From Beta vulgaris subsp. vulgaris (Eukaryota; Streptophyta; Magnoliopsida; Caryophyllales; Amaranthaceae), in the NCBI RefSeq assembly GCF_026745355.1, contig NC_079210.1, forward strand, positions 15,539,922-15,603,921: a DNA stretch of 64,000 bases. The letters run 5' to 3'. The notes under the pieces were generated by a model. That model had not been told where the DNA came from and made no database searches. It was given only the letters and a program-made list of their open reading frames with translations. The translations under genes were made by a program, and so were the position numbers. Shown here piece after piece: positions 22,095-32,815 of this stretch. How positions within the stretch are numbered: the stretch's first letter is position 1; each line of letters opens with the position of its first letter.

Positions 22095-23700
22095 TTGTAG
22101 ATCTAGTATTTGTTATTTATTTCATGATATAATAGTTTTCTTTTTAGGGTTTAAAGGGATGCATAATTATAAAAGGGGTTGATTTTGTGGTGTTTGCTTG
22201 GTTTTACTCTTTTCAATTGTTTGTTATTATTGCTTGTCAATTTTATTTCGCCATACTTGATTGATTAAGTTATACGATGTTAGATAGTGCAACCAGATAT
22301 ATAAATATAATATTTAGGCTTATGATAATAAGTAGAACTATTTTTAATAAATCACGAAAGCCTAGCATGTTAGATTGGTGTTCTAAGGGAGATGTGGATC
22401 TGAGAGAACTTGTTTACCTAGATGGTTTTCTCCAATTAATTTATTGTTTGATTCATGTTTTCAACCCTGACATGCATTCATGGTTAGCCTTTTGCTATAT
22501 TTTTATTTATTTTTTGTTTCTCCTTATCTATTACTTTAACCCTTTCACCTAATATTTGTGATTTTGTTTCATTGCTCAATAATTCCAAAAGGCTAGATTA
22601 AAACAATTATGTCTATGTGGAACCGATCCTACTTATCCTACTATATTGTCAAAAGATTTTGTTGGAATTTGATTTTTGACAAGTGTATGATAATCTGTCA
22701 ATTTTTCTAGCTAATTCCAATTATGCACATCTTAAGACTACATTGGCACTCTCTATTTGAATTGCTTGCTTGAATAATGTCTTCAATGTCGTTAGAACCA
22801 TTGATGAAATTACAAGTACAAACATCACGTCTTCATAAATTATGCCTCTCTAAATTTTTATTAATCTTAGCATGCTTATCATAGCATCTATTTTTTTAAA
22901 AAAATCTAGGAAAACAAAACAAGGGAAAAAACTCAATAGTGGAGCAAGTCAAATTATTAAATCAAGGAACAAAACAAAATAATTCAGATGCTCACTATTT
23001 ATTTGCCAATGAAGAAGAGAAAATAAAAGTGAACATAATGGAAGTTTAATTTCCAGAAATATCCAAATTTAAGTCAAACTTTTGAGGAAAAGCAGTATTC
23101 GATTACATAAACTAGCAATTCAGAAGAAATGCAATTGTTTTTTTATTACAAAAGATAAAGATTCAGAAGAAATTTATAGAAATTAAACGAAAATTAAGAG
23201 GAAGATTTGCCAAAAACTAAGAACTAAGTGTAATGAAATTAATGGTGGAAGAAAAACTTATGATTATCACATTTTACCTGTTGTACCAAATATATCATCT
23301 GTTAAAGGGCTACTTTTATCAAAAATGGGTAATAGTTGAAATCACTGAAAAATATTCAATATTTGAGACTAAAAATGGTGGAACAGACATAATTCGGACT
23401 AACTTTGATAATGTTTCCATTTATTATATGCAGACAACTAAAAATAAATTATGAAAACAACAATAATAATTTAAATTCGACATTCTTATATGCATCATGA
23501 TCTCCAATCTAACAAAAGTTGTATGGCTAATGGATACAAGTAACTGCTCACCAAAATCCAAACAACACCAAAGTAAATATGTGGCTTCACATGATCAATA
23601 AGACAAAAGTATGATCGAAACGTTAAGCATGTAATTAGGTACACTATGCAAATACAAACTAAAAAAATCAATAACCTAACATGGACCACAAGAAAATATA
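22095..23700. other. AT-rich sequence, no gene recognised
   Basis: Small open frames at 22277-22552 and 23233-23454 (+) have no known motif and no splice context. No repeat borders were seen. Confidence 0.4.
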
Positions 23701-23702
23701 TA

Positions 23703-23740
23703 TTTTTTTTTTATCTATATGAGCTACGAAGGCAGTAACC
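23703..23740 (-). mobile_element. 5'-truncated SINE tail
   Basis: A T run followed by 'atctatatgagctacgaaggcagtaa' matches the 3' end of the SINE at 28406-28535 ('gatccatatgagccacgaaggcagtaa' after its T run). Only about 26 bp of body plus the poly(A) tail remains. Confidence 0.6.
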
Positions 23741-23956
23741 ACAAGAAAATAATAGTGCAAACATTCAAGTAGGCAATAACTATTCATATGAAGACTAACT
23801 CTGAACATTAAACTTTAATATCTATTAATTATTAAATAATAAATATAACCTCGAGTAAGGGATGAATGAGTTGATTTATCCCAAAACGTCCGCAACACTA
23901 AGTCCTAAAACCAACCTCAAGATCTCTTGACTAAAATAAAATGACAAGTTGATGAT

Positions 23957-24400
23957 TAGGCCCTTTCAATCAGTACTCTAGATGTGAATATTTTATAGTT
24001 TTATTACTTATCCTCTTTTCACTTTAAGTAATTAATAGCTTAATCGATATTAAAACATGTCAACAGTAAGAATTAATGCCAAGACCAACATCACGAAGGA
24101 TGATTTGACCACTGAGCTATCTCTCACACTCTCTATACAATAACTTATTTAACAATTTATTTTATTATGCATCATAATTGAGTGAGCACAATACTACTTG
24201 AAAAAACAAAAGTGCGACATGATACATTACGAGCTTATGGTCGTGTTCTTATGGCATAGTTTTGATCAGTTCAGTTTGACTTGTTCACTCCAGTTATTTT
24301 CTCTTACATATTTAATTCAGTTCAGTTTGTTTCAATTGACTCCAAAAGAATGGCCTATCTTTACACAGTTGGAATAGGGTAAAATACTAGCAATCAACCT
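23957..24400 (+). repeat. Dispersed repeat, copy without MITE insertions
   Basis: Strongly similar to 30855-31147 and then to 32379-32500: 'cagtactctagatgtga', 'cttatcctcttttcactttaag', 'ttatgcatcataattgagtgag' and 'cacagttggaata' occur in the same order. This copy lacks the two Harbinger MITEs that split the other copy (31153-32192, 32202-32375). The corresponding spot here is about 24266-24280. Confidence 0.8.
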
Positions 24401-24783
24401 CACTAGTGGTGTTGGAAACACATCTGATCGCTGGGTCAACCTGATACTAACCTGACTTGAACCTGGTTCGACTTGTGAGGGTCAGTCCACAAACCTTGTC
24501 AAAACCTGACCGGAGATTATCCAAACCTGACCGATACCCGACAAAATTATATTTTGATCTGACCATACAAAGCTGCATTCATATCTAAACCTGACTGCAA
24601 CCCCATTAGATATTAACTGAAACTAACTAGAATCTATAAATACCCGATTCAACCCGATTTTTTTGTAATGACTAGAATTCAATAAAACCAAATAAAATAA
24701 AAAATGTCTAATTTGATCCACTTTTACCAACCTATTTTTGGACAAGTAAACCTAACAAAATTACTAAAATACAATTATCTAAT
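24400..24783. repeat. Degenerate AACCTGAC-rich stretch
   Basis: Many loose copies of 'aacctgac', 'cccgac' and 'acccga' without a fixed period (24430-24660). This is low-complexity sequence of the kind often seen in decayed plant repeats. A similar flavour recurs at 30480-30840. Confidence 0.4.
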
Positions 24784-24933
24784 GATGTGGATGCAAAGGC
24801 ACTTGTTCTACAGGAGCCTATTGACTTGGTCATGGATACTCTAGGGTTCGAACTCAAGGGAAAGAACCAAGTATTGGCATGTGAGGTAACTTGGCTCATG
24901 GAAGAAGACATGGGAATGGATGGCAAGGAGTAA
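24784..24933 (+). pseudogene. Retroelement coding tail upstream of the LTR
   Basis: A short open frame (DVDAKALVLQEPIDLVMDTL, then NQVLACEVTWLMEEDMGMDG, KE-stop) begins abruptly at 24784 out of AT-rich DNA. It ends in a purine-rich 'ggcaaggagtaaagaagaag', which fits a polypurine tract in front of an LTR. I cannot match the peptide to a domain. The position suggests the 3' coding end of a related retrotransposon. Confidence 0.35.
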
Positions 24934-24949
24934 AGAAGAAGTCATAGTT

Positions 24950-25470
24950 CTGTTAGGATTTGTTCTTGCTTGATACATAGAATCCTAGTTCTATTAGGAT
25001 TGCTATGTTATTGCATAGTAGATTTTATAGTTTAACTAGGATAAACATATAATAGTAGGTGAGTGGTTATTAGATATAACTAGTTTAATTCTTATCTTGT
25101 TAAGTTGTGTTTTCCTAGTCAAATTAGCATAGATTGTAGCTTATATATATGCGTGCTATTCATTCAATAATACTTAGAATTTGCTTTGTGTTTTAAACAT
25201 ACTTGTGATTATTGTTTTGCTTGAGAGCTAAACTAATCAAACCATTAAAGACTTTTCAGGAGCGTTAAGTTTTTGGTGTTAAACATCTTAACTTCAAGAG
25301 TGTTATTAAGAGTGTTTAGATTCTTGTTTCAAGTTTCAGGAGTGATCTTGGAAGAAGAAATATCCTTGTTTGAACTAATGTCATTGTTTTCATTCGAGTT
25401 CTTGGAGTTAATATCTTCAAGATTCTTATTCATACTTGATTATTAAGCTTCTGGTTGAGTAATCATATCA
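24950..25470 (+). repeat. LTR of the 24.8-28.0 kb gypsy element
   Basis: Placed between the purine-rich tract and the primer-site-like GGTATCAG, which fits tRNA-iMet priming. Its last ~48 bases ('attcttattcatacttgatt ... gtaatcatatcaag') recur at 28008-28046 after the truncated RT. The left border is not exact: 'tgttagg' at 24953 is a candidate start. It has TATA-like 'tatatatatgcgtgc' near 25142. Confidence 0.55.
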
Positions 25471-25633
25471 AGGTATCAGTTTTCCAGGGAGGAGAGGATA
25501 GAAAGGATTCTCTTTGATCAACAAAGATCCGAGGGCTAGAAACAAAGTTCGAGTGTTGCAATGTTAAAGGCTTGATCTTTTACTACAAAGATCCATTCTT
25601 TACGTTGCAAGGTAGTAATAATAAGGGTTAGGA

Positions 25634-26760
25634 GTGGTTTTTACATCCAAGATTCAATCTTTCACGTCCAAGATTCAATCTTTAAGACAAGAAGTTGAGA
25701 CAAGCATAAGAAAGCACATAGCCATGGAGTCCAAGATGGACAAGCTTACCAAAGCTATGCAAGAACTCACAAAGTTGCATTATGATTCACAAATCCGACT
25801 TAATGAGAACACTACCACAATCAATGGGATTGGTAATAACATGAATAGGTTGGAGACACGCATGAATGTCATTGCAACAATCATCTAAAAGAAGCTTGAT
25901 CTGAACAAGGCCACCTTCATAGGCGCCAATTCATATGAAGATGTGGAGGAACGTGAAGAAAGATCATCCAAGAATACATACAATGATGATCGTGGCTTAA
26001 AGTTGGATGAACACACAGGAGATAGTAATCCAGAAGACTTGTTGGAGTGGATTCGCCAACTTCAGAAGGTGTGTGATTATAGAGGCTTTGATGACAAGAA
26101 AAGATTCAAGATTGCCTCCATAAGACTCACTAAATATGCTGGAATTTGGCTTGAGAGTTTGAAGGCACAACGAGCCAAGAAAGGTAAAGAAAAGCTTTGT
26201 AGTTGGGCAAAGTTGAAAGAAAAGCTTAAAGAGAAGTTCTTGCCTAGTGACTATGAGCAAAAGCAGTTTCTAAAGCTCACTACTATGAGCCAAGATACGT
26301 TAGTGTACATGAGTACACCATGAAATTCGACAAGCTAGGTCTTATATGCAACATAGAGGAGAAAGAACACATGAAGATTGCAAGATATATCAAGGGTTTG
26401 AACCGCCATATTGCCATGAAGGTCAAAGTATCCACTTATCACACCTTTGAAAATGTGACGAAGTTGGCTAGGAGGTTCAAAGAGCATGAGAAGGAAGATA
26501 AGCCTAAGAGTTCATACATACCTCAGTATGATGCTAATACAAAGGCCAAGGATGTAGCTTCCTACTCAAAGTGGTATAAAGGACCTAAAAATTCCACCCA
26601 ACCTAAAGAAGACACAAGAGTTAAGAAGCCTAAAGTCCTCGTTCCAAAGGAGAAGTTTGAGGAGATGAGGAAGTGCTTCAAGTGTCAAGGAAGGGGACAC
26701 ATAGCAAGCAATTGTCCTTACAAAAGAGCCCTCACCATGAGACAATACTTAGCTTTGTAA
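25634..26760 (+). pseudogene. Ty3/gypsy gag
   Basis: Gag packages the element RNA. An N-terminal helical segment (MDKLTKAMQELTKLHYDSQI) precedes the retrotransposon gag domain: DPNPEDLLEWIRQLQKVCD-like wording at about 26020-26090, then KFLPSDYEQKQF, and after a frame change near 26320 IEEKEHMKIARYIKGLNRHI. The C-terminus has a CCHC zinc knuckle, CFKCQGRGHIASNCP (about 26672-26716). Frame breaks at 25888 and 26320 and a stop at 26760 inactivate it. Protease and RT follow in order. Confidence 0.85.
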
Positions 26761-26917
26761 GAAGAAGAGGATGTATATGACTTCGTCCCTAAGGAGGAGC
26801 AAAACCTAGGAGAAGAAAAGGAGGAGGATGCTTTTGTTGAGGATGATTCGAGGCTAGTAAGGGTCATAAGGCGCACTCTACATGTCGACCATACACCTAG
26901 TATGGAGTAAAGGAAAA

Positions 26918-28010
26918 ATCTTTTCCACACTAGATGCAAGGTAGGCGACTATACATGTAATGTGATAATAGATAGTGGCTCTTCCACTAATGTTAATGCA
27001 TCTGAGGTGGTGTCAAAGGCTCAAAGCTAAACATAGCTACAAGGACACACCCTAGACCCTAGAAGTTGAGTTGGTTAGATGATAGCACTGGCATGAGAGT
27101 CAAGAAACAAGTTTTGATTGCATTCTCTGTATGGGGTTATAAGGATGAATTATGGGGTGATGTACTACCTATGAGTGCATGTCATCTCTTGCTTGGAAGA
27201 CCATGGCAGTTTGATAGGAAGGTCATCCATGAAGGGGACTCTAATGTGTATTCTATGTTGGTTGATTCCAAAAAGGTACGTTTGCACCCTGTAGTTCCTC
27301 ATTCAGTGGCACCAAAGCAACCACCTAAGACACCAAGCTACTGCCTCTCTTCAAGGGAGTTTGAACAAGAGGTGGAGGAAGAAGGTTGTGCTTATGCATT
27401 GATTGTGAGACATGTTGCCACAAGTGTCAAGACTACTAGGAATGAGAAACTAGAAGCCTTAATGAAGGAATTTGAGGATGTCTTTCCAGAGGAGCTACCA
27501 CAAGGTCTACCACCCTTGAGAGGCATAGAGCATGTCATAGACCTTGTACCTGGAGCCCCATTGCCAAATAAACCTGCTTATAGGTGTGATCCAGTGGCAT
27601 CAAGGGAGTTGCAATGCCAAATTGAGGACTTGATTGACAAGGGATATGTAAGGGAGAGCATGAGTCCATGTACTATACCCAGTCTTGCTAGTTCCTAAGA
27701 AAGATGGTACATGAAGGATGTGCATTGATAGTAGGGCAGTGAACAACATCACAGTCAAGTATAGGTTTCCTATACCTAGATTAGAGGACATGTTGGACGA
27801 GTTGCATGGAGCCTTAATCTTTTCTAAGATTGATCTTCGAAGTGGCTACCACCAAATGAGTATTAGAGAAGGTGATGAGTGGAAGACAGCATTCAAAACC
27901 AAGCAAGGATTGTATGAGTGGATGGTGATGCCTTTTGGCTTATGTAATGCACCAAGCTCATTCATGAGGTTGATGAATGAGGTACTTTATCCTTTCCTTA
28001 ACAAGATTCT
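26918..28010 (+). pseudogene. Ty3/gypsy pol fragment: protease and N-terminal half of RT
   Basis: Protease-like wording IIDSGSSTNV near 26970 is followed by CHLLLGRPWQFDRKVIHEG (27180-27220). The RT begins with DVFPEELPQGLPPLRGIEH, continues through a frameshift and a stop (27690-27715) to [45 protein letters not shown] and [17 protein letters not shown], and stops after PFLNK. The catalytic YxDD motif, RNase H and integrase are missing, because the sequence jumps into LTR-end sequence at about 28008. Confidence 0.88.
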
Positions 28011-28097
28011 TATTCATGCTTGATTAAGTTTCTTGGTTTAGTAATCATATCAAGAGCTTGGAAACATATTTAATGGAGCTTGAATATATTGGGTTTT

Positions 28098-28371
28098 ATA
28101 GTGCAACGCACAGGCTACACAAGTTCCCAAAAGTTGTCGTGGACTATGGAACTTTCCACTTTAAAAAATAAATTTAATATCATTGTGGGACTTTGTCCCA
28201 CGTATTGGATACTACACTTATAGTGCAACGCACAGGCTACACAAGTTCCCAAAAGCAAGCTGTTATGGACTATGGAACTTTCCACTTTATAAAATAAATT
28301 TAATATTATTGTGGGACATTGTCCCACGTTTTGGATACTACACTTGATCTTAGCCAAAGGATGAGAATGGT
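28098..28371 (-). pseudogene. Tandem U2 snRNA-derived pseudogenes
   Basis: The minus strand from 28371 reads ACCATTCTCATCC, then TTTGGCTAAGATCAAGTGT and AGTATC, which is the conserved 5' region of U2 snRNA that pairs with U6 and the branch point. About 30 nt that should follow are missing. Next come the stem GTGGGAC-aat-GTCCCAC, the Sm-site region 'attaaatttatttt', and a tail ending 'gcgttgcacta'. A second copy (28217-28098) starts inside the first segment at 'agtgtagtatcc' and repeats the rest. At 28389-28400 'gtgcactactgc' looks like the end of a third copy. Lacking the branch-interacting stretch, these cannot work as U2. Confidence 0.75.
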
Positions 28372-28405
28372 AGCTTATACCATATGCAGTAGTGCACTAG
28401 CCGCA

Positions 28406-28535
28406 TTTTTTTTTTTTTTTTTGATCCATATGAGCCACGAAGGCAGTAAAGTACAAAGAAGGGGAGGGGAGATTCGAACTTGTTACCTATCGTTCACAGC
28501 ACCTCAATCTTAACCACTAGGCCAAGACATCCTTC
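28406..28535 (-). mobile_element. tRNA-derived SINE
   Basis: The minus strand starts GAAGGATGTC, carries an A-box-like TGGCCTAGTGGTTAAG and a B-box-like GTTCGAATC about 35 bp further on, then a short body ('ttactgccttcgtggctcat') and a poly(A) tail (T run at 28406-28422 on +). An internal pol III promoter plus a poly(A) tail marks a SINE. It needs LINE enzymes in trans. A truncated relative lies at 23703-23740. The target duplication is not clear. Confidence 0.85.
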
Positions 28536-28539
28536 ACAA

Positions 28540-29055
28540 GGTATTCTTGCTTATACCATCGATGTGGCATTATTTTTGTTGATCATTTGTGCAATTTTGC
28601 TGTGCTCGAGTGTGAACTATGACTAACTTGTTAGTACATAAACCATGGTGAGTGAGCTAAAACTAACTTTAGTACATAAACCATGGTAAAATATTACTGC
28701 AATTGAAATCAAGTAGATAGTTTACTTGATATTACATTATTAGTGATAGTTCTATCTTCAGTTTTTTGGTCGTTGACTTTTTGTTGTTATTTAACGTAGT
28801 ATCGCCTGCATGGGTTTCTTGGTCTAAATTTTTTTATTTTTATTCATGATGTTAGAATTATGAGCATATGTAATTGTTAATGTTCATGAGTTCAACTTTA
28901 TTATTATAGTCAAGTTGGTTATTTAATTTTCAAAGGAAAACAAAAATATTTTTTTCTAGAGGACCAAAAAAAGCAAACGGATCGAATGATCTTACTAGAA
29001 TAGTTTGTTTATAGTCACATGTATACAAAGTTAAGAGAAGAACATAAACACTATA
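28540..29055. other. AT-rich spacer, nothing recognised
   Basis: Contains a short local duplication ('gtacataaaccatggt' at 28635 and 28673). Otherwise no gene or repeat border can be supported. Confidence 0.4.
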
Positions 29056-29059
29056 CTAG

Positions 29060-30030
29060 CATTAAACTATAGTATAACATAAAGACAATAATTAACTTAG
29101 ATAATCTTATAACTTATAAAGACATGAGTAACTAACTAAATGTATGTTAAGTTACCATGTGGTTGTTAACAAGTTACTATCTAGTAACTAGTAAGTACCT
29201 GTTAACTCATTTACTTATGGTTGTTATTTGTTAACTTATGGTTGTTACTTGTTAATAGTTAACTTATTGATTTTACTTTTTATTAAGTTATGATTAGCTT
29301 TTATAGGGGAGAATGATTTGGGGGTATGTTGTTATTTATACTGTTATTATTATTATTGTGCAACATATGAACCCTCATTATAATTACTTATGCCTCATGT
29401 GAATCGTCGTTGTAAACATATGAATGTATGATTGTCATTTGTTATATTATTATAACATATGAAGAGTCGTTATACTAATTTATAATCATTAGAGTATTAG
29501 ATTAGTTTTACAATTATTTTGATACCAATTTTCAACTAAAATGGTTAAACATATTGATAAATTAGTTTGTTTATACTAAATCATATGTAGTCATAACATA
29601 ATGCATATACACCACTTTATGTTTGTTATTGTTATTGCTATTATTAGCATTGTTGCTACTATTACTATTAGTACTTATATTGTTATTGTTACTAATCATT
29701 ATCTTATTTGTATATATTGATATTATTAGCATTGTAACTATCATTTTTATTATTTGTATTATTATTACTTTATCTTCGTTTTATGTTAATTATTATCACT
29801 ATTCTCATTATCATCATAGCTATTTACAAACTTATCTATCAATCATAATGCTTATAATAATAAATCACTTATATAAACCTTGGAATTGATTATCTACTCG
29901 TTATTATTATCGTTGGTTATATTATATAATATTAGAACATAGGAAGAGTTGTTTTAGTCTTTTACTTATTAGAGTGATTTTACGCAATTGATTAGTCCAA
30001 ATACGAGTTGACTAAGAGAATACACTAAAC
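29060..30030 (+). repeat. Dispersed repeat, copy A (empty Helitron site)
   Basis: Matches 62487-64000 from 'actatagtataacataaagac' through 'gttaccatgtggttgttaacaag', the Tyr/Ile-codon-like ATT-rich tract (29620-29830) and 'gaatacactaaacat'. At 29109/29110 it has the uninterrupted 'atctta|taacttataaag', where copy B carries a 512-bp Helitron. No coding sense is seen. I do not know what the ~1-kb element is. Confidence 0.8.
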
Positions 30031-30141
30031 ATTACGCTAAACAATATAATGTGTTTTTATTAGTTTTTCGTTATAATCCATATATTTATCGCACACACAT
30101 GTATATATATATATATATAGATATATATATATATATATATA

Positions 30142-30412
30142 CTCCCTCTGCTTTTATTTATTTGCTACATTTTCCAAAAAGGGTTGTTTTTTTTTATTTG
30201 CTACATTTTCTTATTAGGAGACTTGGCCCACCAAAAAGTAATAGTATTATATTAGTTTCCCCTCTTCTTCTACCAAAAAGTACACTTTTTTCCCTTTTCC
30301 CACCCTATTTAATGCTAAAAGGGTCAAAAAGTACACTAAAAAAGAATGAAAATGACATCTCCTAAATTCTTGTGTAAACCAAAATGTAGCAAATAAATAA
30401 AAGCGGAGGGAG
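30142..30412. mobile_element. Stowaway-type MITE
   Basis: Begins CTCCCTCTGCTTTTATTTAT and ends with the inverse AAATAAATAAAAGCGGAGGGAG. The TIRs match for about 30 bp ('tatttgctacatttt'). It is flanked by TA on both sides within a TA microsatellite. The CTCCCTC start and TA duplication are the Stowaway (Tc1/mariner) hallmarks. The inside is non-coding. Confidence 0.92.
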
Positions 30413-31152
30413 TATATATATATATAATGTCGATCTTAATACTTTTAATAATATGATTCGTTTACAAAATCCACAACAAAGTCAAAATTACCCGTCCAGG
30501 AGTTAACCGAAGTTGAATTGACGGTCAATAGCGAATGGACCCGATGCTTCACAATGATCGAACTAAGGTCGTTAGTAATTCAACCCGAGTAAACGATGCG
30601 TGCATGAAACACAAATACGACCTGCGCAAACCCGGTTAGAAAATGTTCGTAGGCAATCATACTTGGGAATTGATCGACTTGTAACGGAACGCTCAGACCT
30701 GTCCGACACCCGACAATCTCATGATTCAAATGTGATTGATCTAGTTGAACAAAACGTAACCAATCACGATCTCGGACACTGACTGTCAGAATTCTAGTCT
30801 GTCCGAGTCTGGCCTGGTCCGCAGTGGGTATACCTAGAACATGTTTTCGATCGTTTCAATCAATACTCTAGATGTGGATATTCTATAGTTTCATTACTTA
30901 TCCTCTTTTCACTTTAAGTAATTAATAGCTTAATCAATATTAAAACTTATCAATGATAAGAATCGATGCCAAGACCAAGATCGGAAAGGATGATTTGACC
31001 ACTGATCTATCTTTCACTCTCTCTATAAAATAACTTATTGAACAATTTATTTTATTATGCATCATAATTGAGTGAACATAATACTACTTGAAAAAAAAAA
31101 CGCGGCATGATACATTACGGCCGTGTTCTTATAGCCAATTTTGATTGGTTTA

Positions 31153-31330
31153 GGGCCTGTTCTCCCCAGCTTATTTTCAGTTCAGTTTAGTTCAGCTCCA
31201 ATAAGTTCAATTCAGTTCAGTTCAACTCCAATAAGTTCAGTTCAGTTCAGTTCAGCTCAGCTCCATTATTTTATAATCATTTTGTTAAATATTATTATTA
31301 TGTTGGTATAATTTATTTTACTAATTACTC

Positions 31331-31390
<60 letters not shown>

Positions 31391-31392
31391 TA

Positions 31393-31445
<53 letters not shown>

Positions 31446-31487
31446 CATTATTAATATTATTATTATTTAAATATATATCATTACTAT

Positions 31488-31519
<32 letters not shown>

Positions 31520-32192
31520 GTTTCTATATATTATTTTGTTTATTATACCTTTACTCATTACTATTACTATTATTATTAGGAGGAACATGGTGTAGGTCAA
31601 AACACAAATAAACCCACTTTTTTTAGCCCATAAACCAATCAAATCACGTCAAGACGTTTTATGATGTAATTTTTGCGGTCCAACCTAATCAATATTTTTA
31701 TTACTAAATATTTTTATATTATTAAATCTAATTATTAAAATAGTAATATTGATTTACTTCTTAGATATTATTGTTATTATATATCATCATCAAGTATTAA
31801 TATATTAATACAAATAATATAAAATAAAATTTATCATTATCATTAATTATTATTATTATTAATTTATGATTATTAATATTATTTATTTATAACTATCATT
31901 TAAAAATATCCAAAATACTATTATTATTATTATTATTATTATTCATTATTACTTATCATTATAATTATTATTTAATATTCATATTATTATTGTTTAAAAT
32001 ATTATTTATATATTTATTACATTCAATTTAATTCAATAATTTAATTCAATTCAATTCAGTTTAGTTCAGTTTAGTTCAGTTCAGTTCAGTATAGTTCAGT
32101 TCAGCTCTAATAAGTTCAGTTCAGTTTAATTCAGTTCAGCTCCAATAAGTTCAGTTCCGTTCAACTATTTTATGCCGAAGAGAACAGACCCT
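31153..32192. mobile_element. PIF/Harbinger (Tourist-like) element, ~1.04 kb
   Basis: Starts GGGCCTGTTCTCCCCAGC and ends GCCGAAGAGAACAGACCC, inverted copies of each other, with a 3-bp target duplication TTA on both sides (31150-31152, 32193-32195). Subterminal runs of 'ttcagttcag' lie at both ends, and the core contains a long ATT microsatellite. There is no transposase. A relative is at 59923-60795 and a 174-bp short version lies directly beside it. Confidence 0.88.
31321..31447. repeat. (ATT)n microsatellite
   Basis: About 40 units of att with one 'atattaatt' interruption near 31386, inside the Harbinger-like element. Shorter att runs continue to 31580 and at 31920. Confidence 0.95.
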
Positions 32193-32201
32193 TAGTTTAA
32201 G

Positions 32202-32375
32202 GGTATGTTCTCCCCATCTTATTTTCAGTTCAGTTCAATTCAGTTCAGTTCAGTTCATATCAGTTCAGATCAGTTTAGTTCAGCTCTTGACAATACCTTT
32301 TACTCTTATATATTACTATTCAGTTCAATTCAGTTCAGTTCAATTCAGCTGTTTTATACCGAAGAGAACATGCCC
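32202..32375. mobile_element. Short Tourist-like MITE, 174 bp
   Basis: Begins GGGTATGTTCTCCCCATC and ends CCGAAGAGAACATGCCC. TSD TAA is at 32199-32201 and 32376-32378. It is built almost only of the 'ttcagttcag' subterminal repeats of its larger neighbour (31153-32192), from which it is separated by 9 bp. It looks like an internally deleted derivative of the same family. Confidence 0.88.
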
Positions 32376-32815
32376 TAAGTCGTTCACTTGAGTTATTTTC
32401 TCTTACATATTTAATTCAATTCACTTAGTTTACCTCTTAAAAAAACCTACCTTTACACAGTTGGAATGGAGTAAAAGACTAGCAATCAAACCTCGGCAGT
32501 AGTACCCGACAGGCCGACCATGAGTTTATTCATGTTTTTAATCTGAGTATTGTAATTTGCACTCCTTTTGAATTTTTTTTTTTTTCATTTTGTTGGTAAA
32601 AACCTCTTTTATTTATCGGTTATAGTTTACGTGTTGATTTAGGAAAATTTACTTTTTATTTTTTTAGGAATTTAGGAAATTTACTTTAAACGTTACTTAA
32701 ACGGGACTCATTCCTCCTGCATTTGATTCTTGAATTTATTCACGTTTATTGGGCATTTTCCAATAGGCATTGTCATTTGTTGATTTTGCTATTATTTTTA
32801 CCATTGTATTTTCAG

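Larger units (their letters stand above)
24784..28046 (+). mobile_element. Rearranged Ty3/gypsy retrotransposon with large internal deletion
   Basis: The order on + is: a coding tail with a purine-rich tract (24784-24935), an LTR-like block (about 24950-25470), a primer-site-like GGTATCAG (25471-25478), gag, protease and the first half of RT, and then suddenly 'ttcttattcatgcttgatt ... gtaatcatatcaag' (28008-28046). That last phrase repeats the end of the LTR at 25424-25472. The rest of pol and nearly all of the second LTR are missing. A 3'-type tail placed before the LTR suggests LTR-LTR recombination or a former tandem. Stops and frameshifts abound. Confidence 0.75.
30855..32500 (+). repeat. 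Dispersed repeat, copy split by two MITEs
   Basis: Flanking parts 30855-31147 and 32379-32500 align with 23957-24400. The middle is occupied by two adjacent Harbinger-type MITEs. Both copies share 'gacatgatacattacg'-like and 'ttattttctcttacatatttaatt' phrases, so the pair is a natural before/after comparison of the insertions. Confidence 0.78.

Noticed and set aside
23233..23454. 73-codon frame on +
   Set aside because: Has a start and stop but no recognisable motif, no promoter or splice context, and lies in AT-rich DNA where such lengths occur by chance.
24100..24150. tRNA-like phrase 'gatttgaccactgagctatct'
   Set aside because: Looks like a pol III A-box-type word in reverse, but no B box or acceptor stem is present, so no tRNA or SINE is called.
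29623..29889. Hydrophobic Leu/Ile-rich 88-codon frame
   Set aside because: Produced by the ATT-rich tract of a dispersed repeat; the paralogous copy does not keep the frame.
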